A DNA stretch of 32,716 bases from CAYZEZ01 sp964477295 (GTDB taxonomy: Bacteria > Bacteroidota > Bacteroidia > Bacteroidales > SM23-62). Below the pieces are notes generated by a model. The model did not search any database. It was not told where the DNA came from and worked only from the letters and a program-made list of their open reading frames with translations. The stretch's first letter is position 1; every line of letters starts with the position of its first letter. Shown one piece after another: positions 7,963 through 15,449 of the stretch. The DNA lies in NCBI GenBank assembly GCA_964477295.1, contig CAYZEZ010000013.1, positions 1 to 32,716 on the forward strand, read 5' to 3'. The position numbers were made by a program, and so were the translations under genes.

Positions 7963-8982
7963 ATGATTCTGGTTTCGGGAGCGACAGGTTTCGTGGGATC
8001 ACATCTTTTGGCGGAGTTACTGAGAAGCGGTATCAAGGTAAGGGCCACAAGGCGATCGATATCTAATACCGATCATGTTTATAAAATATTGGAGCACTAT
8101 TCTGTTGCATCAGAAAAATATTCCAGTTTAATAGAATGGATCGATGCAGACCTCCTTGATCCGGTAGATATAGAAAATGCAATGGCAGGGATTGACTTGG
8201 TTTATCATGCTGCAGCCATCGTTTCGTTTGATCATCGCAATCGCAGGGAGGTTATCCGGAACAATGTAGAAGTTACCCGGAACATTGTCAATGCCTGCCT
8301 GGAGCATAATGTTAAAAAGCTTTGTTTTGTGAGCTCAACTGCTGCCCTGGGTTCTGCCTCTCTGAATGAGGAAGTTTCAGAAGATTCACCATGGGTGGAT
8401 TCAAGAAGTCAATCTGCTTATTCCACAAGCAAGCGTCAATCTGAAATGGAGGTTTGGCGAGGCGTTGCCGAAGGATTGAATGTTATTATAGTAAATCCAT
8501 CGATAATTTTGGGAGCAGGCGACTGGACCCGCAGCAGCCCGAGATTGATCAAAGCTGTTTGGGAAGGATTGAATTATTACACAGAAGGGGTTACCGGCTA
8601 TGTGGATATCAGGGATGTTGTTAAAGCAATGATCTGGCTGGCTCAATCAGACATCTCAGGCGAAAGGTTTATCCTGTCCTCCGAAAACCTGTCTTACAAA
8701 GAAGTGCTTACAATGATTTCGAAAGCAATGAATAAGCCGCCTCCTGGCAGACTGGCTGCTCCTTTACTGATTGGCTTAGCCTGGCGACTCGACTGGTTAA
8801 GAAGTAAATTCAGCGGAAAAGGAAGGACCATCACCCGGGAAGCAGTCACGGCCGGAATGCAAAAGAGATATTTCTCAGGTAAAAAGATATCTGATACAAT
8901 GGGAATTCAATTTATTCCAATTTCAAAGAGTGTTGAGGATACTGTAAAGTTCTTTTTATCTTCTGAGGGGATAAATTGGTAA
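7963..8982 (+). CDS. NAD(P)-dependent epimerase/reductase, extended SDR family
   Basis: The 339-residue cytosolic oxidoreductase has the Rossmann dinucleotide-binding motif GATGFVG at residues 6-12 and an acidic residue pair (DADLLD) near residue 65. The NAG-like YHAAAIVS comes next, then the active-site serines in FVSSTAALG and the catalytic YSTSK (Tyr and Lys). NPSIILG follows the active site as in dihydroflavonol-4-reductase- and 3-beta-hydroxysteroid dehydrogenase-like members. Family members reduce or epimerise sugar nucleotides, flavonols, sterols or aldehydes; the substrate cannot be told from sequence. It is monocistronic, divergent from the 116-residue unknown gene and convergent with the lipoprotein gene (20 bp between stops). 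Confidence 0.85.
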   Translation: MILVSGATGFVGSHLLAELLRSGIKVRATRRSISNTDHVYKILEHYSVASEKYSSLIEWIDADLLDPVDIENAMAGIDLVYHAAAIVSFDHRNRREVIRNNVEVTRNIVNACLEHNVKKLCFVSSTAALGSASLNEEVSEDSPWVDSRSQSAYSTSKRQSEMEVWRGVAEGLNVIIVNPSIILGAGDWTRSSPRLIKAVWEGLNYYTEGVTGYVDIRDVVKAMIWLAQSDISGERFILSSENLSYKEVLTMISKAMNKPPPGRLAAPLLIGLAWRLDWLRSKFSGKGRTITREAVTAGMQKRYFSGKKISDTMGIQFIPISKSVEDTVKFFLSSEGINW

Positions 8983-9002
8983 AAAAACAAGCCGGGAGAA
9001 TA

Positions 9003-9398
9003 TCAACCAAGCCCCATTTCTTCGAGTTTCTTTTCGGCTTTTTCCTCTATTTCATCAAAACGTTTTTCATATTTCTCCTCGCCTGCACAATCTATTAGTG
9101 CACCCCATTGGGTGGCCCAGTTAACTGCCTCTCCGGATAATTCCATATACTTCGTGACAAGTTCTGCATCCAATGGATTCTTCATGTATTTCTCCAGCAC
9201 TGCCAGGTAATCGTCCATCCATTTTTCATACCTGTCAAGAAAATCATCACAATCTTTTATTTGATCATCAGATTTGTTGCTGTCGGTAGTTTCTTCCGTT
9301 GCATCTTCATCATGCGACCCTTTATCTTTAGGAGCATTCCCACAACCAGAAAAAAGCAGAAAGCCAAAAAAGGCGAATAAATAAATTATTTTTTTCAT
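9003..9398 (-). CDS. Small acidic lipoprotein of unknown function
   Basis: 131 residues. A signal peptide MKKIIYLFAFFGFLLFSGC carries a lipobox (LFSGC) with lipidated Cys19. A low-complexity linker rich in Asp, Glu, Thr and Lys (residues 22-48) follows, then a helical domain with two further cysteines (Cys50 and Cys104), which could form a disulfide in the periplasm. The C-terminus is a charged helix rich in Glu and Lys. It resembles short Bacteroidota lipoproteins of unknown role, and I cannot name the family safely. A TATTTTTG -7-like element lies about 50 bp upstream at 9446-9453. It is convergent with the epimerase gene. Confidence 0.75.
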   Translation of the reverse strand: MKKIIYLFAFFGFLLFSGCGNAPKDKGSHDEDATEETTDSNKSDDQIKDCDDFLDRYEKWMDDYLAVLEKYMKNPLDAELVTKYMELSGEAVNWATQWGALIDCAGEEKYEKRFDEIEEKAEKKLEEMGLG

Positions 9399-9445
9399 TT
9401 AAGAAAAGATTGGTTAAGTGTTGTTTAAAGATATAAAATATTGAT

Positions 9446-9453
9446 CAAAAATA
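9446..9453 (-). promoter_or_regulatory. Possible -7 element (TATTTTTG) for lipoprotein gene
   Basis: Minus-strand TATTTTTG matches TAnnTTTG and would give a leader of about 40 bases before ATG 9398. No TTTG lies at the right -33 spacing, so it is weak. Confidence 0.3.
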
Positions 9454-9500
9454 GATTACCGCAGGCAAAATTATTTGGTAAAATCCACTCAGACGGGGAG

Positions 9501-9995
9501 TTAGATCTTTTTCAGATAGGATGCCGGCATTTTAAGATGAAGCGATTGCTGTATTCCTTCAATCATGATCCTCATACGGTGTTTTTTGGATATTTGCACC
9601 AGGATGCCTTCAAGTCCCTGTAATGATCCCCTGGTTACTACCACACGGTCGCCAATTTCCATTTCAGGGATTTCAGACAACATTTCTTCCCCGGTTTCGA
9701 TAAATACTTTGATGGCTTCGATCTGCAGAACTGGAATCGGAACCGCTTTTCTTTCGAATGTAATAAACCTGACTACTCCAGGTGTTTGCAATGTTGACAG
9801 GTGCTGTTTGTGGCTAATGCATACAAATACATAAGACCTGAACAATGGTTCCGACACCAATTTTCTCCGATCACTCCATTGCTTTAAGGTTTTTTGTAGT
9901 GGCAGGTAATTCTCTATTCCTTTTTCGGAAAGGATCTGGGCCACTTTTTTCTCCCATCTTGGTTTGGTATAGATTGCATACCAGAATTTGTCCAT
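9501..9995 (-). CDS. NusG-like transcription antiterminator, UpxY family
   Basis: 164 residues. The N-terminal NGN domain (residues 1-~105) begins WYAIYTKPRWEKKVAQIL and contains YLPLQKTLKQWSDRRK and the SYVFV strand typical of UpxY/RfaH-like NusG paralogues. The C-terminal KOW domain (~110-160) has IGDRVVVTRGSLQGLEG. Family members bind RNA polymerase and prevent premature termination in long operons, usually capsule or exopolysaccharide loci where they are the first gene. Here no polysaccharide operon follows: the next gene is a lipoprotein gene about 100 bp downstream. It is therefore an orphan that may act in trans. It starts 49 bp after the end of metK on the same strand. Confidence 0.88.
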   Translation of the reverse strand: MDKFWYAIYTKPRWEKKVAQILSEKGIENYLPLQKTLKQWSDRRKLVSEPLFRSYVFVCISHKQHLSTLQTPGVVRFITFERKAVPIPVLQIEAIKVFIETGEEMLSEIPEMEIGDRVVVTRGSLQGLEGILVQISKKHRMRIMIEGIQQSLHLKMPASYLKKI

Positions 9996-10044
9996 AATGG
10001 AATCAAATTGAGTAGAAAGATTACTGATAAAAAATGATTACCGT

Positions 10045-11313
10045 TTACAAGCCGAATTCCTTTTTCAGTACATCTACAAAATCGAGCTTTTCCCAGGAGA
10101 AAAAATTCACCTCTTTTTCTATTCTTTCTTCCTGATTGCTGTTGCTGTTGTTAATCAGTTCGATTTTTTGAGTAAAATGATCACGGCCCATATGTCCGTA
10201 TGCAGCCGTAGGAAAATAAATTGGATTTTTAAGTTCGAGTCGCTGAATAATCGCTGCGGGGCGCAGATCGAAGATATCCATAATCTTTGCGGCAATCTCC
10301 CCGTCGTTTAATGAAGTTATTGTTTTTCCATAGGTATTAACAAATAATCCAAGAGGTTGGGCAACCCCGATGGCATATGCCACCTGGACAAGCACTTCAT
10401 CTGCAATTCCTGCTGCTACAAGGTTTTTAGCGACATGCCTCATGGCATAGGCAGCCGAACGGTCCACTTTAGATGGGTCTTTTCCCGAAAATGCTCCCCC
10501 TCCGTGGGCTCCTTTTCCGCCATATGTATCTACAATGATTTTTCTTCCCGTAAGACCGGTATCTCCATGAGGTCCACCGATGACAAACTTCCCGGTTGGA
10601 TTTACATGAAGTATAAAGTCATCGGGGAAAATAGATTGGATACGCTGTGGAAGCTTTTCTTTTACCCGGGGTATCAGTATGTTCTTAACATCCTCTTTTA
10701 TTTTGACCAGCATTTTATCGTCATCCTGTTCAAAGGGATCATGCTGGGTTGAAACAACAATAGTATGTACCCTGGATGGCTGGTTGCCGGGACCATATTC
10801 AATTGTAACCTGTGATTTGGAGTCTGGCCTGAGATAGGTCATATTTTTGCCTTCCCGGCGTATCATGGCAAGCTCCAGCAGCAACCGGTGAGAAAGATCA
10901 CAGGCCAGTGGCATGTAATCATCGGTTTCCCTGCAGGCATAACCAAACATCATTCCCTGGTCGCCTGCTCCCTGGCTCAACTCATCTATACGGTCCACAC
11001 CCCGCCTGATATCCTGGGATTGTTCATGAATGGTTGAGATTACTCCGCAGGAGTCTGCATCAAACATATATTCAGCCTTGGTATAACCGATTTTCCGGAT
11101 AACTTCACGTGCAATTTGCTGAGCATCAACGTATGTATTAGTATGTACTTCTCCGCTGAGCACAACCAATCCGGTTGTAACCAAAGTTTCTAAAGCGACT
11201 TTTGAATGTTGGTCTCTCCTGAGAAATTCATCAAGCAATGCATCTGATATCTGGTCGGCGACTTTATCCGGATGACCTTCTGAGACCGATTCCGAAGTGA
11301 AAAGATAGCTCAT
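10045..11313 (-). CDS. metK: S-adenosylmethionine synthetase
   Basis: Makes S-adenosylmethionine from methionine and ATP with release of phosphate and pyrophosphate, in the cytosol. At 422 residues it is slightly longer than the E. coli enzyme (384) because of Bacteroidota insertions. Signatures are TSESVSEGHPDKVADQISDA (residues 6-25), the hexapeptide-type motif GAGDQG near residue 115, the P-loop-like GGGAFSGKDPSKVDRSAAY, and the C-terminal QKIELINN region. No SAM riboswitch is apparent in the 74-bp spacer before it. The GldA-like ATPase gene ends upstream on the same strand and UpxY follows, so the three may be read together, though spacing does not demand it. Confidence 0.97.
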   Translation of the reverse strand: MSYLFTSESVSEGHPDKVADQISDALLDEFLRRDQHSKVALETLVTTGLVVLSGEVHTNTYVDAQQIAREVIRKIGYTKAEYMFDADSCGVISTIHEQSQDIRRGVDRIDELSQGAGDQGMMFGYACRETDDYMPLACDLSHRLLLELAMIRREGKNMTYLRPDSKSQVTIEYGPGNQPSRVHTIVVSTQHDPFEQDDDKMLVKIKEDVKNILIPRVKEKLPQRIQSIFPDDFILHVNPTGKFVIGGPHGDTGLTGRKIIVDTYGGKGAHGGGAFSGKDPSKVDRSAAYAMRHVAKNLVAAGIADEVLVQVAYAIGVAQPLGLFVNTYGKTITSLNDGEIAAKIMDIFDLRPAAIIQRLELKNPIYFPTAAYGHMGRDHFTQKIELINNSNSNQEERIEKEVNFFSWEKLDFVDVLKKEFGL

Positions 11314-11387
11314 ATACTGTATTTATTAAAGGGTATGAAGTAAGTAATAATTAGATATATTTCCAAAAACGGATTCTTTCACATATA

Positions 11388-12308
11388 TCAGGAGAGTGAT
11401 TGGTTCGTCAGATCCCTGAACACATCTTCCAGTTTTCTTTCTTTTCGTTGCATGGATAATACCTGGAGGTTGTTTTGGACGGCATACTCAAATATTTTTG
11501 ACCTGATATCATTGTCTGTGGAAGCCTGGATGAGCCATATGTTCTGACCGGTTTCCCTAACTTCATTTACACCTGCAATCTTTTTAAGCTGCCCGGGAGT
11601 TACAACTTTATCGAATTCCACAATGACTGTCTGATCAGTTTTATCTGATTGTTCCCGGATGCTGGCTGATTTTTGATCAGCCACTATTTTGCCTTTATCA
11701 ATTATGATCACCCTGTCACAGATCGCTTCAACTTCCTGCATGATATGAGTTGATAACAGCACTGTTTTTGCTTTGCCCAGGGTGGAAATCAGGTTTCGGA
11801 TCTCAATGATCTGGTTTGGGTCTAATCCTGAAGTAGGTTCATCCAGGATTAGAATCTCAGGATTATGAACCAATGCCTGTGCCAATCCAACCCTTTGCCG
11901 GAAACCTTTTGACAATTCTCCGATTTTCTTTCCAACCTCCTGGTACAGTCCTGTTTTATCAACGATATCATTTATGATTTTTGTGGTTGATTTTATATTG
12001 TACAGACGAGCAACATATTTCAAATATTCCCTGACATACATTTCAGGATACAGGGGATTATTTTCAGGCAAGTATCCAATCAACCGTCTGACTTCGAGGG
12101 GATTAGTCATAACATCAAGCCCGTTGATCACAGCTTCACCAGAATCCGGAGCCAGTAATCCCGTAATGATTTTCATGGTGGTTGATTTACCTGCTCCGTT
12201 TGGACCGATGAAGCCCGTAATCTCACCTTTGTTAATATTAAATGAGATATCATCCAGAGCAAGTTGCTTTCCGTAGCGCCTGGTAATATGACTGACTGTT
12301 ATCGACAT
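11388..12308 (-). CDS. gldA: ABC transporter ATP-binding protein, GldA-like
   Basis: The 306-residue cytoplasmic ATPase has all ABC motifs: Walker A GPNGAGKST (residues 35-43), Q-loop region YLPENNPLYPEMYVREYL, signature LSKGFRQR, Walker B ILILDEPTSGLDP, and H-loop LLSTHIMQE. The YLPENNPLYPEMYVREYL block and the ~80-residue C-terminal extension match the GldA group of Bacteroidota, whose members work with GldF and GldG permease and binding subunits in gliding motility or surface function. No gldF or gldG is in the window; gldA also stands apart in some gliding species. A general ABC-2-type exporter ATPase is the alternative. It is monocistronic or leads into metK. Confidence 0.82.
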   Translation of the reverse strand: MSITVSHITRRYGKQLALDDISFNINKGEITGFIGPNGAGKSTTMKIITGLLAPDSGEAVINGLDVMTNPLEVRRLIGYLPENNPLYPEMYVREYLKYVARLYNIKSTTKIINDIVDKTGLYQEVGKKIGELSKGFRQRVGLAQALVHNPEILILDEPTSGLDPNQIIEIRNLISTLGKAKTVLLSTHIMQEVEAICDRVIIIDKGKIVADQKSASIREQSDKTDQTVIVEFDKVVTPGQLKKIAGVNEVRETGQNIWLIQASTDNDIRSKIFEYAVQNNLQVLSMQRKERKLEDVFRDLTNQSLS

Positions 12309-12568
12309 TGTGTATATGCAAAAATAATAATGTTATGTTAATACCTGTAACCGAATTTGTCAGCAATTTTCTGTACGATACTGAACACAAAATTGTCTGA
12401 ATTCGGGCATAAATTTTAATCCGGATGGATTGTAAGTATCAAAAATACAGTTTATTATGTCTTTTGGCATAATAATGGAAATTATTGTGATAACCAGGCA
12501 TTCCGGGGATTCAGAAATATCATCCGGAAGTAATTACTAACGAATTGATCATCAGGCCAATTCCAGGC
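12309..12568. promoter_or_regulatory. 260-bp intergenic region between divergent genes
   Basis: No gene seen. On the minus strand TATTTTTG (12319-12326) matches the -7 consensus only about 10 bp before the gldA ATG, which would give an almost leaderless transcript. On the plus strand a TTGGCAT (12464-12470) resembles half of a sigma-54 site but the -12 half (ATGG) is poor. The rest is AT-rich with no strong inverted repeat. Confidence 0.35.
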
Positions 12569-12868
12569 ATGGCTGAAGGAAAGGATAAAAATGGCAAGAC
12601 ATTTGCATTAACGGGATTGAGCCATTTTATTGATCCGGGTGTTTATGAAGAAGAAATAAAACTGGAATCATGGATACTGGGAAGAGATTCCTGGATAATA
12701 AATGAAAGAAATACGGCAATGGAAAATAATTTTGAATCAATAGATGAAAAACTGGCAATGGAGGTTTGGATGATGCAGGTTTTCAAGTTGGAGGATAAGA
12801 TACCGGAAGGGGAACTCGAGCTCGAAGGATGGATGTTATGGGATGCTTCCTGCTTTACTCCCAACTAA
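12569..12868 (+). CDS. Small acidic protein with three Trp-containing repeats
   Basis: 99 residues from ATG 12569 (MAEGKDKNGKTF); a TTG 24 bp upstream is in frame but less likely. I do not know its function. It is soluble, acidic, has no signal peptide, and carries three copies of a short motif of form E-x-[IL]-x-[LM]-E-x-W-[IM]-[LM]: EEIKLESWIL (Trp35), DEKLAMEVWMM (Trp67) and GELELEGWML (Trp88). Similar [IL]E-x-WM repeats occur, to my recollection, in uncharacterised small Bacteroidota proteins. The regular spacing of Trp and acidic residues suggests a peptide-display or docking role, but this is inference. It stands alone, is divergent from gldA, and is followed by a 13-bp-stem hairpin. 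Confidence 0.6.
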   Translation: MAEGKDKNGKTFALTGLSHFIDPGVYEEEIKLESWILGRDSWIINERNTAMENNFESIDEKLAMEVWMMQVFKLEDKIPEGELELEGWMLWDASCFTPN

Positions 12869-12889
12869 TTACACGATCTAAATAAACAT

Positions 12890-12930
12890 ATATTCAAGGT
12901 CGTCCCGAGTCATGGGTCGACCTTGAATAT
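12890..12930. terminator. Strong hairpin downstream of Trp-repeat gene
   Basis: atattcaaggtcg (12890-12902) is the exact reverse complement of cgaccttgaatat (12918-12930). Inside, ccc (12904-12906) can pair with ggg (12914-12916) across a seven-base loop. The 13-bp perfect stem starts 21 bp after the stop codon and is likely to end or protect the transcript. No T run follows, so an operator or repeat element is possible. Confidence 0.55.
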
Positions 12931-13297
12931 TTAGAGAAGATAGTCTGGAATACTTTTTGCAAGAGAATATTGAAAGTAGTTTTATTTGATATACAAAGGC
13001 CACATGTAACCCGCGATGAAAATTTTAACATTATTGTTTGGGTAAAATATGTGAATAATTTTCATACTCGTTTCATAAAAATTATATTTTTGCAAATCAC
13101 ATTGAGATAATTAACTAATTAACTCAAGTTGCCGGGTACTGGGTACTAGTTGTTAGTTATAACATTAATATTCAATGACTTAGTTGTTTTGCAGTTTTAT
13201 AATAGTTGTAATTTACTAAATCATAAGTAGTTGTTATTCAGACACCTAGTAACTAGCACCTTAGGTTAATTATCTATAAAATAAAAACTGAATCATT
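12931..13297 (+). other. Intergenic region before the TPR gene, with inverted-repeat element
   Basis: No gene seen. A TATTTTTG -7-like element is at 13085-13092. Just downstream lies an imperfect palindromic element of about 170 bp. Outer arms 13105-13116 and 13264-13275 match 11 of 12, and inner arms 13142-13156 and 13246-13260 match 12 of 15. Within it tagttgtt occurs at 13147, 13181 and 13228, with a 7-of-8 copy at 13203. If transcription starts near 13099, the whole element forms the 5' leader of the TPR gene. Confidence 0.5.
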
Positions 13298-14284
13298 ATG
13301 ACTTCAAAAAAAATTGGATCAATAAGTGCATTATCATTTATAATGTTTTTTTCCTTAACCATATTGATAAATGCGCAAACAATTAATGAGGTAATTGAAG
13401 CTTTCAATGCAGCAGCTGAAGATGTCAACTCAAGCAATTTCGAATCGGCCATAAGTAAGTTTGAAAATTGTATTGATCTTGCTACACAGCTGGGTACTGA
13501 AGGCGATGAAATGAAAGCCAAAGCAGAAAGCCAGATACCGTTACTCTATTATAAACTGGCTGTCAATGCCTATAAGGATAAGGATTACGAGGGGGCCATA
13601 GAAAAATTTGAAGAGACCGTGGCAGTATGTGATCAGTATGACAATGAGGAACTCAAGTCAAAATCGCTTAATTATTTGCCTTCGCTGCACTATGCAGTAG
13701 GGAACCAAAAGTATAAGGGAGAAGATTATGAGATGGCCATGGCCCACTACGACAAAGCCATAGAATATAACCCGGATTATGCTAAGGCTTTCTTCGGTAA
13801 GGGATTGGTTTATCAGAAGCTGGAGGATACTGAAAATATGCTCAGCATCTTTGAAAAGACCATAGAAATCGGGAATGCCTCTGGTGACGAAAAAACAGCC
13901 GAACTGGCTTCTCAAAAAATCCGTGATCATTACTATTCTATTGGCAGGCTTGCTGTTAAGGATGATAATTTTCAAGCTGCCGTTGACAATCTTACCAAGA
14001 CCCTTGAATATGATGCAGAATTTTCCGAACCCTATTATTTGCTATCTGTAATGTATAACAAGGAAATGGAATATGAAAAAGCTGCAGAAAATGCAGAAAA
14101 AGCCTTATTGTATGATCAGACAGAACCACAGGTTAAAGCCAGGATCTATTATGAGCTGGGTAATGCTTATATTGGCATAGTTGAATATGACAAGGCATGC
14201 GAAGCATTCAAGAACGCACTTTATGAGCCATATACCAATACTGTAAAGTACAAGATGGAGAATGTTCTGAACTGTGGTCAGTGA
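13298..14284 (+). CDS. Secreted tetratricopeptide-repeat protein
   Basis: 328 residues. The N-terminus (1-27, basic start, then SFIMFFSLTILINAQ) is a signal peptide with cleavage likely after NA-Q. The remainder is helical repeats of TPR type, for example AVNAYKDKDYEGAIEKFEE, AMAHYDKAIEYNPDYAKAFF, AVDNLTKTLEYDAEFSEPYY and AAENAEKALLYDQ. About six to seven units cover residues ~30-320. TPR proteins serve as scaffolds in envelope complexes; the partner is not known. A C-terminal Cys in VLNCGQ is present, and no T9SS C-terminal domain is seen. It is probably periplasmic. It is convergent with the universal stress protein gene (20 bp between stops). Confidence 0.85.
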   Translation: MTSKKIGSISALSFIMFFSLTILINAQTINEVIEAFNAAAEDVNSSNFESAISKFENCIDLATQLGTEGDEMKAKAESQIPLLYYKLAVNAYKDKDYEGAIEKFEETVAVCDQYDNEELKSKSLNYLPSLHYAVGNQKYKGEDYEMAMAHYDKAIEYNPDYAKAFFGKGLVYQKLEDTENMLSIFEKTIEIGNASGDEKTAELASQKIRDHYYSIGRLAVKDDNFQAAVDNLTKTLEYDAEFSEPYYLLSVMYNKEMEYEKAAENAEKALLYDQTEPQVKARIYYELGNAYIGIVEYDKACEAFKNALYEPYTNTVKYKMENVLNCGQ

Positions 14285-14304
14285 GCGGTGATCAGCGCTT
14301 GCTG

Positions 14305-15159
14305 CTATCTCCCCCACATAAACTGCCCAACATGGGCGAAAGCTGCCCTGGGATTGACGCACATTACAGGGATTTTTGAACTGTTGGCAATAATTTCCTG
14401 TTCCTGGGCACCGAGGATATAATCGGTAAAATTGATGTGCTTGGTAGTAGTAATAAGGATAAGATCGGCGTTGTTCTTCAGGGCAAAATCGAGTGTTTCA
14501 TTGGCAAATTTTGCTGATTTTTGTCCTGTGTGGATCTCGTAATCAAGATTGTTCTGGATCAGGTATTTTACCGCAAAGTTCAGATTTACATTTATCTTTT
14601 TTTGCAAACCCTTATCGGTAACAGGAGCTTTAAATATCAGTACTTTGGAATTAAAATACTTACCCAGATAAATGGCCCATGTAAGTTTTTCCTTATTCTC
14701 CGCTTTAAAATCAATGGGAAATACTATGCTCTTGAACCGTTCTTCTGAATTTGGTTTATCCTGTATTACAAGAAAAGGAATGGTGGAACCCACAATAACC
14801 TTTAAGGCCCAGCTGCCCGTAAACTTTTGTACTCCTTTTATGCCATGCGTTCCCATAATTACTATGTTAATATCAGAATCGCTGGCATATTCTGATATTT
14901 CATTAAAGATTTTACCGGTCAGTATTACTGTTTCCAGAGGGAAATTGTACTTCTGCTGCAAATCTTCAACGGTTTTCCTGAAATGCTCTTCTACTGATTC
15001 ATACTTCTTTTTAGCCACTGAAGGCTCCATCACATGGACAATACGGATATTGTTTTCAACCATTTTTGCGATCCGCAACGCATGCAACAGGGCATATTCT
15101 GAGACTTCGGTATAATCCCAGGTTACCAGGAGAGTATTTCTTACTTTTTCCATTTTCAT
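14305..15159 (-). CDS. Universal stress protein, tandem UspA domains
   Basis: 284 residues with two Usp folds. Domain 1 (~6-145) begins NTLLVTWDYTEVSEYALLHA and contains VIMGTHGIKG followed by TGSWALKVIVGSTIPFLVI, close to the ATP-binding G-2x-G-9x-G(S/T) motif but one residue shorter. Domain 2 (~150-275) begins FKSIVFPIDFKAE and ends with IPVMCVNP; it lacks the glycine-rich motif and has probably lost nucleotide binding. Such proteins are induced by stress or starvation, and their molecular role is usually unknown. ATG codons at 15159 and 15153 are both possible starts. Monocistronic, divergent from the asnS leader. Confidence 0.88.
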   Translation of the reverse strand: MKMEKVRNTLLVTWDYTEVSEYALLHALRIAKMVENNIRIVHVMEPSVAKKKYESVEEHFRKTVEDLQQKYNFPLETVILTGKIFNEISEYASDSDINIVIMGTHGIKGVQKFTGSWALKVIVGSTIPFLVIQDKPNSEERFKSIVFPIDFKAENKEKLTWAIYLGKYFNSKVLIFKAPVTDKGLQKKINVNLNFAVKYLIQNNLDYEIHTGQKSAKFANETLDFALKNNADLILITTTKHINFTDYILGAQEQEIIANSSKIPVMCVNPRAAFAHVGQFMWGR

Positions 15160-15257
15160 TAAGCCTTAATTTCCTAAAATTACTTCATTCTTTCCATTTT
15201 CAAAAATCAATAAAGCCAGACGCGTGAAATTCATGATACTGCTATTGCTAAAATATG

Positions 15258-15265
15258 TATTTTTG
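15258..15265 (+). promoter_or_regulatory. -7 element (TATTTTTG) upstream of asnS leader
   Basis: Exact TAnnTTTG match; no good -33 TTTG at 19 bp. Transcription would begin near 15272, leaving a leader of about 178 bases before the asnS ATG, containing the GC-rich structured segment. Confidence 0.45.
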
Positions 15266-15279
15266 TAGTTCATTTTTTT

Positions 15280-15435
15280 GAAGGGATATAGCGGGAATTG
15301 ACTCTCCTCACTCCGGGAGCCCACCTGAGTGCCAGGGGGTGGACAGCGGGGCGGGGAATCATCGATTCTTTATATAAATCAATAATTGCGCTCGTTAACC
15401 AAGCAGGAAGCTAAGGGGTATACGCTCGCAGGATT
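15280..15435 (+). ncRNA. Candidate structured leader RNA or small RNA upstream of asnS
   Basis: A 50-base core (15307-15356) is 76% G+C in an otherwise AT-rich region and has no reading frame. AGCG (15290-15293) and AATT (15296-15299) pair with CGCT (15389-15392) and AATT (15384-15387) to close a ~100-base domain. Inside, CCACC (15321-15325) pairs with GGTGG (15338-15342), while CACTC (15309-15313) could instead pair with GAGTG (15327-15331). GAATC (15356-15360) and GATTC (15364-15368) form a hairpin followed by TTTATAT, a weak terminator. CGCTCG recurs at 15423-15428, so AGCG has two possible partners. It may be an independent RNA or a cis-regulator of asnS. I cannot assign it to a known family; it does not look like tRNA, tmRNA, RNase P or SRP RNA. 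Confidence 0.5.
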
Positions 15436-15449
15436 CAATATTTAAACGA

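Noticed and set aside
11314..11387. SAM riboswitch upstream of metK
   Set aside because: Only 74 AT-rich bases are available, with no paired segments of a known SAM riboswitch visible by eye.
12461..12480. Possible sigma-54 promoter (TTGGCAT) before the Trp-repeat gene, tempting because rpoN is in the window
   Set aside because: The -12 half is ATGG rather than TTGC, so the match is too weak to call.
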